A stretch of 33,105 nucleotides of DNA from Clostridiales bacterium (GTDB lineage: Bacteria; Bacillota_A; Clostridia; Christensenellales; Christensenellaceae): the NCBI GenBank assembly GCA_003149735.1, contig QANA01000042.1, positions 1 through 33,105 of the forward strand, written 5' to 3'. The translations under genes and the position numbers were made by a program. Shown here in pieces: positions 7,975 to 17,589 of this stretch; position 1 is the stretch's first letter; every line of letters starts with the position of its first letter. A model generated the notes under the pieces. It ran no database searches. It was not told where the DNA came from and saw only the letters and a list, made by a program, of their open reading frames with translations.

Positions 7975-9966
7975 TCAGACTCTCCGCTTAAACCCGTCTT
8001 CCAACTGTATTTTAGTTAATGCAATAGCTAAAGGCCGTCCATGCGGGCAATGCGGAATCGTATTCGACTGTAGTATTGTTTCCACCAAATCCCGAATATC
8101 ACTTTCTGACATCTGCATTCCTGCTTTAATTGCTCGTTTACATGCACCCTTTGCAATCTTATCCTTACGTACCTGAATGGAAGTATCTCCCATTTCCAGG
8201 TTTCCTATCATATCCTGTAATGTCTGTCGAATATCTGTATCGCCCAATATCTGAGGATAAGCAATAATTTCACAAAAGGTTTCTTCAATTCTTTCAAAAG
8301 AAAAACCCATTGCAGAAATAATTTCCAGATTTTCCAACAGCAAGATTCGCTCAGCAGCGGTAATTTCAACCCGTATTGGAGATAGTAAATACTGGCTGAT
8401 TGGTCTTTCAGCTATATTATGCATTAAACCGTCATATATTTTCCTTTCATGCGCGGCATGTTGATCAATCAGATACAATGTACTCCCGCATTCTATAATA
8501 ATATATGTATTAAATGCAACACCAATAATTTTAAAATCCACTCGATCAGCAAACATATCGAGTGCTTGTTTTTTCTCCTCTTTTTTTTGAAGTTCTTCTT
8601 CCTTCTTTTTAATACGCGCAAACGTCATGTCAAACTCTTTTAGCGTATCGTCCGATACATAAACTGGTGCTTCATGCAATGAAAGCGGTTGCTTTTTTAA
8701 ATCAACTTCTGAAGCAATACGCAGAATTTCATCAATTTGCTGGTTTTCTTTAGAAGAAATCATTGGTTTTGCAGATGAATTGTGCACCCTTTGCAGTTCC
8801 ATCCCTATATGGCTATTAATATTATTATGCTCATGTTGCGGTCGGGGGATATCACCAAAAGATCTAATGGAGTTATCACCTTGTTCAACTGTAAAAGGAG
8901 ATTCTTCTATATCTTTATCTTTCCTTTCATCCTTCTTTTTGGCTTCTTCCTTTTCCAGAGATAATATCGGCGGCTTTTGCGCCGTACGTAAAGCTTGCTC
9001 CACAGCATTCACCAGCACATATTCCAACTCATTTTCATCTCTGAAATGAACAGCCAATTTGTTAGGATGTACGTTGACATCCACATCTTCTGTTGGCATA
9101 ACCAAGTTCAATACATAAAATGGATAACTGTTTTTCAGCAAACGTTCTCCGTAAGCGCGTTGTATTGCTCGTTGTACAAATATATTTTTTACATAACGAT
9201 TGTTAACCAATAATGTGCCATATTTCTGTGTTTTAAAAGTATTAGAGGGCGCCCCAATAAATCCCTGCAGATAAATCTGATTAAACCGGAAATCCACAGG
9301 AATTAACGCCTGTTTCATTTCAAAACCATAAACACTATAAATCGCATCTATCAGCTTTCCATTCCCAGGGCTGTGGTATATCACTTTATTTGAAACAGTA
9401 TAACGAAATGAAATTTGCGGGTTTGCCAAAATCAATCGCGCAATTATATCTGAAATTAAGGAAGCCTCAGCTCCCGGCTTCTTTAAAAACTTTAACCGCG
9501 CCGGTGTATTATAAAATAAATTTTCTACAATTACTGTTGTTCCATCAGCTAATCCTGCTTTGCGGATATATTCCACTTTACCGCCGCGTGCATATAGTTC
9601 ACTGCCATATGTACTATCTGCCTGGCGTGATTTAATCGTCAACATAGAAACTGCAGCAATACTTGCCAGAGCCTCTCCGCGAAATCCCATAGAATTGATA
9701 TGTTCCAAATCTTCCAGTGTAAAAATTTTGCTGGTCGCATGTTTTACAATTGTCAACGGCATATCTTCTGCAGCAATACCTTCTCCATTATCCGACACTC
9801 GTATTTCCCGAACACCACCTTCAGTAATAGAAACTGAAATAGCTGTGGCATGCGCATCTATGGCATTTTCCAACAATTCTTTTACAATGGAAGCAGGCCT
9901 CTCTACAACTTCACCTGCCGCAATGCGCGAAGCAACCGTCTCATTTAATAACTGTATCTTTCCCAT
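7975..9966 (-). CDS. mutL: DNA mismatch repair protein MutL
   Basis: MutL couples mismatch recognition by MutS to strand incision. The GHKL ATPase domain has the catalytic Glu33 in ELLENAIDAH, then DNGEGI and GFRGEALASI. A variable linker (about 335-470, rich in Lys, Glu and Gln) separates it from the C-terminal endonuclease/dimerisation domain. That domain has the metal-binding motif beginning DQHAAHE at 501, GACKRAIKA around 607-615, and CPHGRP at 640-645, the pattern found in organisms without MutH. The last Glu of the DQHA(X)2E(X)4E motif is Asp512 here. Only 7 bp separate it from mutS. Confidence 0.97.
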   Translation of the reverse strand: MGKIQLLNETVASRIAAGEVVERPASIVKELLENAIDAHATAISVSITEGGVREIRVSDNGEGIAAEDMPLTIVKHATSKIFTLEDLEHINSMGFRGEALASIAAVSMLTIKSRQADSTYGSELYARGGKVEYIRKAGLADGTTVIVENLFYNTPARLKFLKKPGAEASLISDIIARLILANPQISFRYTVSNKVIYHSPGNGKLIDAIYSVYGFEMKQALIPVDFRFNQIYLQGFIGAPSNTFKTQKYGTLLVNNRYVKNIFVQRAIQRAYGERLLKNSYPFYVLNLVMPTEDVDVNVHPNKLAVHFRDENELEYVLVNAVEQALRTAQKPPILSLEKEEAKKKDERKDKDIEESPFTVEQGDNSIRSFGDIPRPQHEHNNINSHIGMELQRVHNSSAKPMISSKENQQIDEILRIASEVDLKKQPLSLHEAPVYVSDDTLKEFDMTFARIKKKEEELQKKEEKKQALDMFADRVDFKIIGVAFNTYIIIECGSTLYLIDQHAAHERKIYDGLMHNIAERPISQYLLSPIRVEITAAERILLLENLEIISAMGFSFERIEETFCEIIAYPQILGDTDIRQTLQDMIGNLEMGDTSIQVRKDKIAKGACKRAIKAGMQMSESDIRDLVETILQSNTIPHCPHGRPLAIALTKIQLEDGFKRRV

Positions 9967-9973
9967 AGTCTTT

Positions 9974-12553
9974 TTAAAGAATCCTTTGTTTAAAATCGTT
10001 CAGTAGGGAAAGAGCTTCAAAAGGAGTAATGCTGTTAATATCCATATTTCTCAGTGTCGAAAGTACCTTCTCCTCCGCTTCATTTTTCATTTGCTCTTCC
10101 GCCACTTCTGCCCTGCTTAAATCGATAGCAGAAATATCTGTGACAGATTGCTCCTCCAACAGATGCAGCAAAGCTTTTGCCCTGCGAATCATAGCTTCTG
10201 GCAATCCAGCCAATTTAGCTACTTCAATACCAAAGCTTTTATCCGTTCCCTCTCTCATAATTTTATGAAGGAAAACAACTTCGCGGTTAAATTCTTTTAC
10301 ACCTACTGAATAATTTCGCACACCCGGCAACATACGCTCTAAAGCAATCAACTCATGATAATGTGTTGCGAAAAGTGTCTTTGCTCCAATCCCATTTTCT
10401 TCCAAAATATATTCAATCGTAGCCCAAGCAATACTCAACCCATCCAAAGTACTGGTTCCCCGTCCAATCTCATCTAAAATTAGCAGGCTTTTAGAGGTAG
10501 CATTATTGAGAATACTCGCTAATTCATTCATTTCTACCATAAAAGTGCTTTGACCTGAAGCTAAATCATCAGATGCTCCCACACGGGTAAAAACACGATC
10601 TACAATAGATATTTTAGCAGAAGCAGCAGGTACAAAACTCCCCATCTGGGCCATCAGAACAATTAATCCGATTTGCCGCATAAAGGTACTTTTTCCAGCC
10701 ATGTTAGGACCTGTAATAATCAAAAGTTTGTCCTCCGACATATCCATATATACATCATTGGGAACAAACTCCTGCCGTGCTGCTCTCTCTACTACAGGAT
10801 GTCTGCCACCCTTAATTTCCAAAACTCCATCTTCACGAATAATGGGCTTCACATAATTATAATCATAGGCCGCCTGCGCAAAAGACTGTAGCACATCAGC
10901 AACTGCAATCAGATTCGCATTTTCCTGCATTGCCTCCATGTGTTTTTCCAATTCTTCGCGCACGTGCTGAAACAACTGATACTCCAGCTTATTGCACTTA
11001 TCTTCTGCCGAAAGAAGCATATCTTCCAATTCTTTCAGTTCCTGCGTAATATACCGTTCGCTTCCGGTCAAAGTCTGCCTGCGTGTATAGCGGTAAGGAA
11101 CTAAATCCAAGTTGGATTTGGTAACTTCAATATAATAACCAAATACTTTATTAAAACCGATTTTCAAATTTTTAATACCGGTCTGTTCCCGCTCTCGTTT
11201 TTCCAATGAGGCCAGCCAATCTTTCCCACTAACTTTTGCTTCACGCAGTTTATCCACCTCTGCATGAAACCCGCTTTTAATAATACCACCTTCCCGAATT
11301 CCCAGAGGCGGATTATCCGCAATACTTTCATTCAAATAGATATACAACTCTTGCAAACAATCTATCTGTTGTGCAATTTGCAACAAAAGTCCGCTTTTAC
11401 AGTTGTTTAATAATTCTTTGATATGCGGTAGTGGATGCAGCGAACTGCGAATTGCCACCACATCTCTGGCATCTAAAGAACCGTAAGATATACGCGAAAG
11501 CAGACGTTCAATATCATATATTTCTTCCAAAGCAGTTCGCAATTCATTTCGCAGATAGAGATCTCCTTTTAACTCATCTACCGCTTCCAAACGAGCTTGT
11601 ATTGCCTTTTTATCCAATAAGGGCTGCTCAATATAATGCTTTAAAAGTCGTCCGCCCATTGCGGTTTTTGTTTTATCCAACAATCCTAATAGGGAACCTT
11701 TTTTCTTTTTTTCCCGCATGGTCTCTGTCAATTCCAGATTGCGATGCGTAAACTGATCAATCACCATATATGCACCACCTGAAGTCGGTGTCAGTTTTTT
11801 AATATGGTTCAATGCATTCTTTTGCGTATCCAACAAATATTGAAGCAATGCGCCGGCAGCCGGAATTTCCGGTGAATTTCTCTCTATGCCAAAGGAATCC
11901 ATGCTCAACACATGAAAATGATCCAACAGCAGTTTGCTTGCATTTGCCTGCTGATACGGCCAAGCGTCATAGGGAGTACAATAAAAACTGGCTGTAGAAC
12001 TTTTTAAAGCAGAATCCAGATTGGTATTTTCCCGATTATACAAGATTTCTTTTGGCGCTATTCGATTAAGCAGATTCTGTAATGCTGATAAATCTCCTTG
12101 TTCTACAAAAAACTTTCCGGTAGAAACGTCTGCATATGCCGCGCCTAACGCCCCATCTTTTTCATAAACAGAGAGGATATAACTATCCTCATTTTCCTTT
12201 AGCATCGCTCCATCTGAAACTGTTCCAGGGGTAATAATACGAACAATACCTCGTTCCACAATTCCCTTTGCCTGCGCAGGATCCTCAAGTTGCTCACAAA
12301 TCGCAACTTTATATCCCTTTTCGATCAGACGCTGTATATATCCTTCGGCAGCATGATAAGGAACTCCACACATAGGTGCCCGTTCTGAAAGACCGCAATC
12401 TTTACCGGTTAAAGTAATCTCCAATTCCTTTGATGCAGTAATTGCATCATCAAAAAACATTTCATAAAAATCACCTAACCTAAAAAATAGCAGACAATCC
12501 TTATTCTGCTCTTTTATATCCAGATACTGACGCATCATCGGAGTCAATGCCAA
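9974..12553 (-). CDS. mutS: DNA mismatch repair protein MutS
   Basis: MutS is the mismatch-recognising clamp. The N-terminal domain carries the Phe-x-Glu wedge (Phe29, Glu31 in GDFYEMFF), and the ATPase domain has Walker A GPNMAGKST at 615-623, Walker B LLILDE at 690-695 and ATHYHE. The C-terminal helices end in a dimerisation tail. At 859 residues it has the normal MutS1 length. The start is TTG at 12553, supported by AGGAGG nine bases upstream (12563-12568); the next in-frame ATG, at codon 6, lacks a well-spaced site. It is the first gene of the mutS-mutL-miaA-ynbB transcription unit. Confidence 0.97.
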   Translation of the reverse strand: MALTPMMRQYLDIKEQNKDCLLFFRLGDFYEMFFDDAITASKELEITLTGKDCGLSERAPMCGVPYHAAEGYIQRLIEKGYKVAICEQLEDPAQAKGIVERGIVRIITPGTVSDGAMLKENEDSYILSVYEKDGALGAAYADVSTGKFFVEQGDLSALQNLLNRIAPKEILYNRENTNLDSALKSSTASFYCTPYDAWPYQQANASKLLLDHFHVLSMDSFGIERNSPEIPAAGALLQYLLDTQKNALNHIKKLTPTSGGAYMVIDQFTHRNLELTETMREKKKKGSLLGLLDKTKTAMGGRLLKHYIEQPLLDKKAIQARLEAVDELKGDLYLRNELRTALEEIYDIERLLSRISYGSLDARDVVAIRSSLHPLPHIKELLNNCKSGLLLQIAQQIDCLQELYIYLNESIADNPPLGIREGGIIKSGFHAEVDKLREAKVSGKDWLASLEKREREQTGIKNLKIGFNKVFGYYIEVTKSNLDLVPYRYTRRQTLTGSERYITQELKELEDMLLSAEDKCNKLEYQLFQHVREELEKHMEAMQENANLIAVADVLQSFAQAAYDYNYVKPIIREDGVLEIKGGRHPVVERAARQEFVPNDVYMDMSEDKLLIITGPNMAGKSTFMRQIGLIVLMAQMGSFVPAASAKISIVDRVFTRVGASDDLASGQSTFMVEMNELASILNNATSKSLLILDEIGRGTSTLDGLSIAWATIEYILEENGIGAKTLFATHYHELIALERMLPGVRNYSVGVKEFNREVVFLHKIMREGTDKSFGIEVAKLAGLPEAMIRRAKALLHLLEEQSVTDISAIDLSRAEVAEEQMKNEAEEKVLSTLRNMDINSITPFEALSLLNDFKQRIL

Positions 12554-12594
12554 GAATCTTTTCCTCCTGTTTCATTCGATTAATTTATTTTCAT

Positions 12595-12603
12595 ATTATA
12601 GCA
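12595..12603 (-). promoter_or_regulatory. Extended -10 promoter for mutS
   Basis: TGCTATAAT reads on the minus strand at 12603-12595, about 40 bp upstream of the TTG start. The -35 is poor (CTGCCA at 18-bp spacing), so the TG extension probably compensates. Confidence 0.6.
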
Positions 12604-12644
12604 TAATTCCCGAAAAATTGGCAGTAAACTTTTTATATACAACA

Positions 12645-12677
12645 AAAGAGTCCCTTCTTACTCAAGCGGGACTCTTT
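12645..12677 (-). terminator. Intrinsic terminator downstream of the amidohydrolase
   Basis: A 10-bp stem (AAAGAGTCCC with GGGACTCTTT) has a 13-nt loop and is followed on the minus strand by TGTTGTATA. It isolates the amidohydrolase from mutS. The roughly 170 bases between it and the amidohydrolase stop hold nothing I recognise. Confidence 0.8.
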
Positions 12678-12846
12678 AAGGTTTAAATGGGTACCTGTGC
12701 ATTTTATATTCTCATTTTGCCGGCCATTCAAATCTATTATTTACTAATATTTTCTTTGAGCTACAAACCAATTGGCAAGTACTCCATGGAAACCTTGCTT
12801 CTATTCTGTCCTTTCAGAATTACTTTATGTATGGAAAATATTGGGG

Positions 12847-13638
12847 TCATATTTTTAATAATTCTGTGGCATTTTTATAAAGAATTTTGCGCCTCTCTTC
12901 TTTACTGAGAGAAAGAGACATAAATCGCGCAAGCTCTTCTTCAGGATCCCACATAGGGTAATCAGTGCCAAACAAAACTTTTTCTACACCATGTTTATGA
13001 ATCATCTCTACTGCCCGTTCTGGTGCAAGCATAAAAAGGGAGCTAGAGGTATCGATATAAACATTTGTTTTCCCAATTAAATAGGTTTCCGCCTCATCCC
13101 AAGCATGATAACCACCAAAATGGGCGCCAATGAATACTTGTTGCGGGAACTGCTTTGCCATAATTGCCAATCGTTTGGGTTGAGAATAAGTTTTTTGAGC
13201 ATCACCCATATGCAACAAAATGGGGAGTCTGTTCGCCACACAACTATAGAGTTTTTGTGCACAGGCTGCATCTATGTCAAACTGTTGAAAATCCGGATGC
13301 AACTTAATCCCGGAAAACCCCATGCGTATTACTCGTTCAATTTCTTCTTCCAGCCCTTCCATTTCCGGATGCAACGTAGCAAATCCGATCAGTTCCGGAT
13401 GCTCCTGCATTTGTTCATAAATAAAATCATTGATATGCAGTACCTGTTTTGGGGTGGTTGCTACCGAATGCACTACAAAATAACGAATTCCTACCTTTTT
13501 ATAACGTAAAAGATCCTGCACAGAACCTTTACGCTGCATAGGAATTGCATAAAAATCACCAATAGCATCCACTGCTTTTTCCCGTATCTTTTCCGGAAAA
13601 ATATGTGCATGTATATCTATAATTTCTAAATCCTGCAT
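12847..13638 (-). CDS. Metal-dependent amidohydrolase family protein
   Basis: This is a 263-residue TIM-barrel hydrolase of the amidohydrolase 2 family, which includes ACMS decarboxylase-like and other hydrolases. Metal ligands can be placed by pattern: His10 and His12 in IDIHAHIF, a His in ILLHMGD, a His in FIGAHFGG and the Asp in LFGTDYPMWDP. GIKLHPDFQ is the family's third-strand motif. No signal peptide is visible, so it is cytoplasmic. The ribosome site AAGGAG is good. It is monocistronic, with its own promoter-like element and terminator. The neighbours (mutS, gdhA) give no hint of substrate, and none should be assumed. Confidence 0.85.
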   Translation of the reverse strand: MQDLEIIDIHAHIFPEKIREKAVDAIGDFYAIPMQRKGSVQDLLRYKKVGIRYFVVHSVATTPKQVLHINDFIYEQMQEHPELIGFATLHPEMEGLEEEIERVIRMGFSGIKLHPDFQQFDIDAACAQKLYSCVANRLPILLHMGDAQKTYSQPKRLAIMAKQFPQQVFIGAHFGGYHAWDEAETYLIGKTNVYIDTSSSLFMLAPERAVEMIHKHGVEKVLFGTDYPMWDPEEELARFMSLSLSKEERRKILYKNATELLKI

Positions 13639-13684
13639 CTATTACTCCTTCAAATCATGTAAATTTAAAACTTTATAATATTAA

Positions 13685-13693
13685 ATTATAGCA
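13685..13693 (-). promoter_or_regulatory. Extended -10 promoter for the amidohydrolase
   Basis: TGCTATAAT at 13693-13685 on the minus strand lies about 47 bp upstream of the start. No recognisable -35 is present at 16-18 bp. Confidence 0.5.
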
Positions 13694-13728
13694 TAAAAAT
13701 GAAAAATTTGTTGCAGTTTTCGGTACAA

Positions 13729-13758
13729 AAAAAGTTGCCTGAAATCAGGCAACTTTTT
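13729..13758 (-). terminator. Intrinsic terminator of gdhA
   Basis: A perfect 14-bp inverted repeat (13729-13742 with 13745-13758) ends in T-runs on both strands. It lies 9 bp past the gdhA stop codon. Confidence 0.92.
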
Positions 13759-13767
13759 CATATCTTT

Positions 13768-15105
<1,338 letters not shown>

Positions 15106-15157
15106 CTACCATGCCATCCTTTCGTGTTATTACACCGTAAAAATTTTTATAAACATT

Positions 15158-15185
15158 ATTATATCAAATGAATTTATAAAAACAA
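15158..15185 (-). promoter_or_regulatory. Candidate gdhA promoter
   Basis: TATAAT (15163-15158) lies 16 bp from a weak -35 TTGTTT (15185-15180) on the minus strand. The -35 lies inside one arm of the inverted repeat at 15173-15211. Confidence 0.5.
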
Positions 15186-15211
15186 TTACTTTTTGCAATT
15201 ATTTTTATAAA
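15173..15211. repeat. Imperfect 15-bp inverted repeat at the gdhA promoter
   Basis: TTTATAAAAACAATT (15173-15187) and AATTATTTTTATAAA (15197-15211) pair with a single mismatch across a 9-bp centre. It overlaps and precedes the gdhA -35, so it may be an operator; in such AT-rich DNA chance is also possible. Confidence 0.5.
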
Positions 15212-15253
15212 TTCCTTCATTTTATGAGACTGTTTATAATTGGCCTCTTATTA

Positions 15254-15880
15254 TTACCATTTACGAATAGAATGGACAACCTTACCCAAAACAGTACCTT
15301 CCGAAGAAAATGATTCTGTATTTTCAAACAGTCGACATGGGTATTTTGCAACATTTATAGGAAGAAGCAAAATTCTATTTCCAAAAGTATTTACCTGACG
15401 CAAAATAACGCTTTCATCCTGACATAAAAATGCATAGGTATGGCCTTCAGTAATTTCTGTTGTACGCTCCAGAATAACCAAATCCCCCTTTTCCAATGCG
15501 GGTGACATGCTGTCATCTTCTGCTTCTATTCCAAAATATTGTACGTCATATCTGCCAAGAATCTCTACCTGACCCGACACATTCTCTTTAGCAAAAAGCT
15601 GTTCCTTCTTTTGCACAACGCTTTTCAATTTAGGCACATACAGACGCTGAAGCGGCCATTCCTGGCCTATCAATTGATTTTCAAGCAGCAATTCATCTGT
15701 CGTGACTCTGAAAATTTGAGCAAGGCTACAGATAATATCCGGCGATGGTGTAGAACGATTTGCCTCCCATGCTGCTACCGTTTGCTGCCGTACACCAATT
15801 TTGTCTGCCACTTCCCTCTGTGTCATCCGTTTTTGCACACGATACTTATATAAGTTTTTACTAAATACACCTGAATTCAA
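15254..15880 (-). CDS. XRE-family repressor with S24/LexA-like C-terminal domain
   Basis: The N-terminal helix-turn-helix (about 8-65) has the XRE core MTQREVADKIGVRQQTVAAWE. The C-terminal half (about 108-208) has the LexA/CI-type peptidase fold with Ser124 in DDSMSPALEKGDLVI. The catalytic Lys expected in the next block is replaced: SVILRQV has Leu160 at that position. No Ala-Gly or Cys-Gly cleavage pair is seen in the hinge (65-107). It is therefore probably a repressor that is not inactivated by self-cleavage. The start chosen is TTG at 15880, with AGAGG seven bases upstream. An upstream TTG at 15919 would give 221 residues but lacks a ribosome site. It is divergent from nnr. Confidence 0.8.
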   Translation of the reverse strand: MNSGVFSKNLYKYRVQKRMTQREVADKIGVRQQTVAAWEANRSTPSPDIICSLAQIFRVTTDELLLENQLIGQEWPLQRLYVPKLKSVVQKKEQLFAKENVSGQVEILGRYDVQYFGIEAEDDSMSPALEKGDLVILERTTEITEGHTYAFLCQDESVILRQVNTFGNRILLLPINVAKYPCRLFENTESFSSEGTVLGKVVHSIRKW

Positions 15881-15941
15881 ATCCCTACCTCTTTTCCCAT
15901 CATTCGAGTTGTTGTACAATAGATCTGACAGAATAAAATTA

Positions 15942-15955
15942 TTACAAAATTGTAA
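15942..15955. promoter_or_regulatory. Candidate operator between the repressor gene and nnr
   Basis: TTACAA and TTGTAA flank a 2-bp centre (15942-15955), and a perfect 8-bp palindrome TTGTACAA lies nearby at 15912-15919. Both are in the divergent intergenic region, where an autoregulating XRE repressor would bind. This is inference from symmetry and position only. Confidence 0.4.
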
Positions 15956-16043
15956 CTATTTTTATAGTATCATAATTTTATAAAAAAAGAAACATTGTTC
16001 TTTTATTAAAATATAAAAATATGCGGAAATCGGAGGTTCTTCC

Positions 16044-17540
16044 ATGCTTCCTATCGTCAATGCTCAGCAAAGTGCGAAAATTGATCAGTATTATATACAG
16101 CAATTGCATATTCCAAGCCTTTTATTAATGGAACAGGCAGCTGTCGCTGTTTGTAAAGAAATTTTTCAGGACTTTCCGCAGCCTTGTAATGTACTATGCA
16201 TCGCAGGAAAAGGTAACAACGGCGGTGACGCACTGGCAGTAGCTCGCATCTTGCAAATACATGGATATACCGTTCAACTTGGTATAGTCTCCGAAGATTT
16301 ACCCACAGATTCCAATGCAAATCTACAGTATTTCTTACGTACAGGTCAAACCGTTTTACTATCTGAAAAAACAGTGGAAACTTTTTTCTCTCAACCCGCC
16401 CAAATCATAATCGATGGCCTATTAGGCACCGGAATTCACAGACATCCTTCTGGGCTTTACGCAGAAATTATTCATCATATCAATAGCCATACTGCTTTTC
16501 GCTATGCTATTGACATACCTTCAGGTGTCTTTGCTGATTCCGGGCAAGCCGTATTTGCAGTACAGGCACATAAAACCATTACTTTCAATTATCCAAAACT
16601 GGGGCATTTCCTATACCCCGGGCGCAATTACACCGGTCAGTTGATTATAGCGCCTATTGCCCCTCAAAACTTTTTATCAGAACAGTTTTCTGAGTATTGG
16701 GTAAATTGTTTTTCACTTCCCGATCGGGCAGCCAACACCAACAAAGGCAGTTATGGTAAGGTTGCTATTCTTGCAGGTTCAAAAGATATGAGTGGTGCTG
16801 CTGTTTTGTGCACCAAAGGCGCTCTTGCAGGTGGTGCCGGCTTGACCTACTTTTTAGGTTGTGATTGTACTTGCCGATTGATCCAACAGCTTCTCCCTTC
16901 AGTCATTGCCAAAGCAATCTCTGAGCACGAAGAATTTCTTGTCTGCCAAAATATTATGGCAGTGCTCAAAGGATATCATTCGATTATCCTTGGACCCGGT
17001 TTAGGGCAAAATACAGCTTCTCTTGCAGCGGTTTTGGCAATTGCTGCTTCGGATTTACCAAAAGTATTGGATGCCGATGCGCTGAATCTCCTTTCCACTA
17101 CGAAATGTCCTATATATGGGAAAAATACAGTTCTCACACCTCATCCCAGAGAGTTTTCCAGAATGATCGGAATCCCAATCGAAGAAATACTCTCCTCTCC
17201 TTTAGAATATGCACGAGCATATGCACAAAAATATCAGGTTTGTCTGCTGTTAAAAGGAGCTACCACCATTGTCACAGATGGCGAATTTTCTTATTTCATT
17301 ACGACCGGAACACCGGGCATGGCCAAGGGAGGCTCTGGTGATGTATTAAGTGGCGTTATCGGAGCTTTCCTTGCTCAGGGCTTTCCCGCTGTCCAAAGCG
17401 CTTATGGAGCTGCGTATCTTTGTGGAAGGGCCGCAGAATTGGCAGCTCTACAATATAGTACTTATGCAATGACTCCCGAACATACGATAGAATTTCTTGG
17501 GAAAGCAATTTTGCAAGAACACCACAAATCTGATATGTGA
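16044..17540 (+). CDS. nnr: Bifunctional NAD(P)H-hydrate repair enzyme (epimerase plus ADP-dependent dehydratase)
   Basis: The protein repairs hydrated NADH and NADPH. The N-terminal YjeF_N epimerase domain (about 1-215) has the dinucleotide loop GKGNNGGD at 55-62 and YAIDIPSGV. The C-terminal ribokinase-like dehydratase domain (about 230-490) has LTPHPREFSRM and GTPGMAKGGSGD at 422-433, whose final Asp is catalytic. The 498-residue fusion is the usual bacterial form. GGAGG stands 9 bp before the ATG. It is read divergently from the repressor and closed by a terminator, so it is probably monocistronic. Confidence 0.96.
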   Translation: MLPIVNAQQSAKIDQYYIQQLHIPSLLLMEQAAVAVCKEIFQDFPQPCNVLCIAGKGNNGGDALAVARILQIHGYTVQLGIVSEDLPTDSNANLQYFLRTGQTVLLSEKTVETFFSQPAQIIIDGLLGTGIHRHPSGLYAEIIHHINSHTAFRYAIDIPSGVFADSGQAVFAVQAHKTITFNYPKLGHFLYPGRNYTGQLIIAPIAPQNFLSEQFSEYWVNCFSLPDRAANTNKGSYGKVAILAGSKDMSGAAVLCTKGALAGGAGLTYFLGCDCTCRLIQQLLPSVIAKAISEHEEFLVCQNIMAVLKGYHSIILGPGLGQNTASLAAVLAIAASDLPKVLDADALNLLSTTKCPIYGKNTVLTPHPREFSRMIGIPIEEILSSPLEYARAYAQKYQVCLLLKGATTIVTDGEFSYFITTGTPGMAKGGSGDVLSGVIGAFLAQGFPAVQSAYGAAYLCGRAAELAALQYSTYAMTPEHTIEFLGKAILQEHHKSDM

Positions 17541-17551
17541 ATAATTATAAA

Positions 17552-17582
17552 AAAACAAAAGGTGATGCTCACCTTTTGTTTT
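17552..17582. terminator. Bidirectional terminator between nnr and the P-type ATPase
   Basis: A perfect 14-bp stem (17552-17565 with 17569-17582) and a 3-nt loop, with A/T runs on both sides, lie between convergent genes. Confidence 0.93.
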
Positions 17583-17589
17583 CTTTTAT

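Noticed and set aside
12687..12908. 73-codon plus-strand open frame beside the amidohydrolase
   Set aside because: No ribosome site, no family resemblance, and it overlaps the real gene on the other strand.
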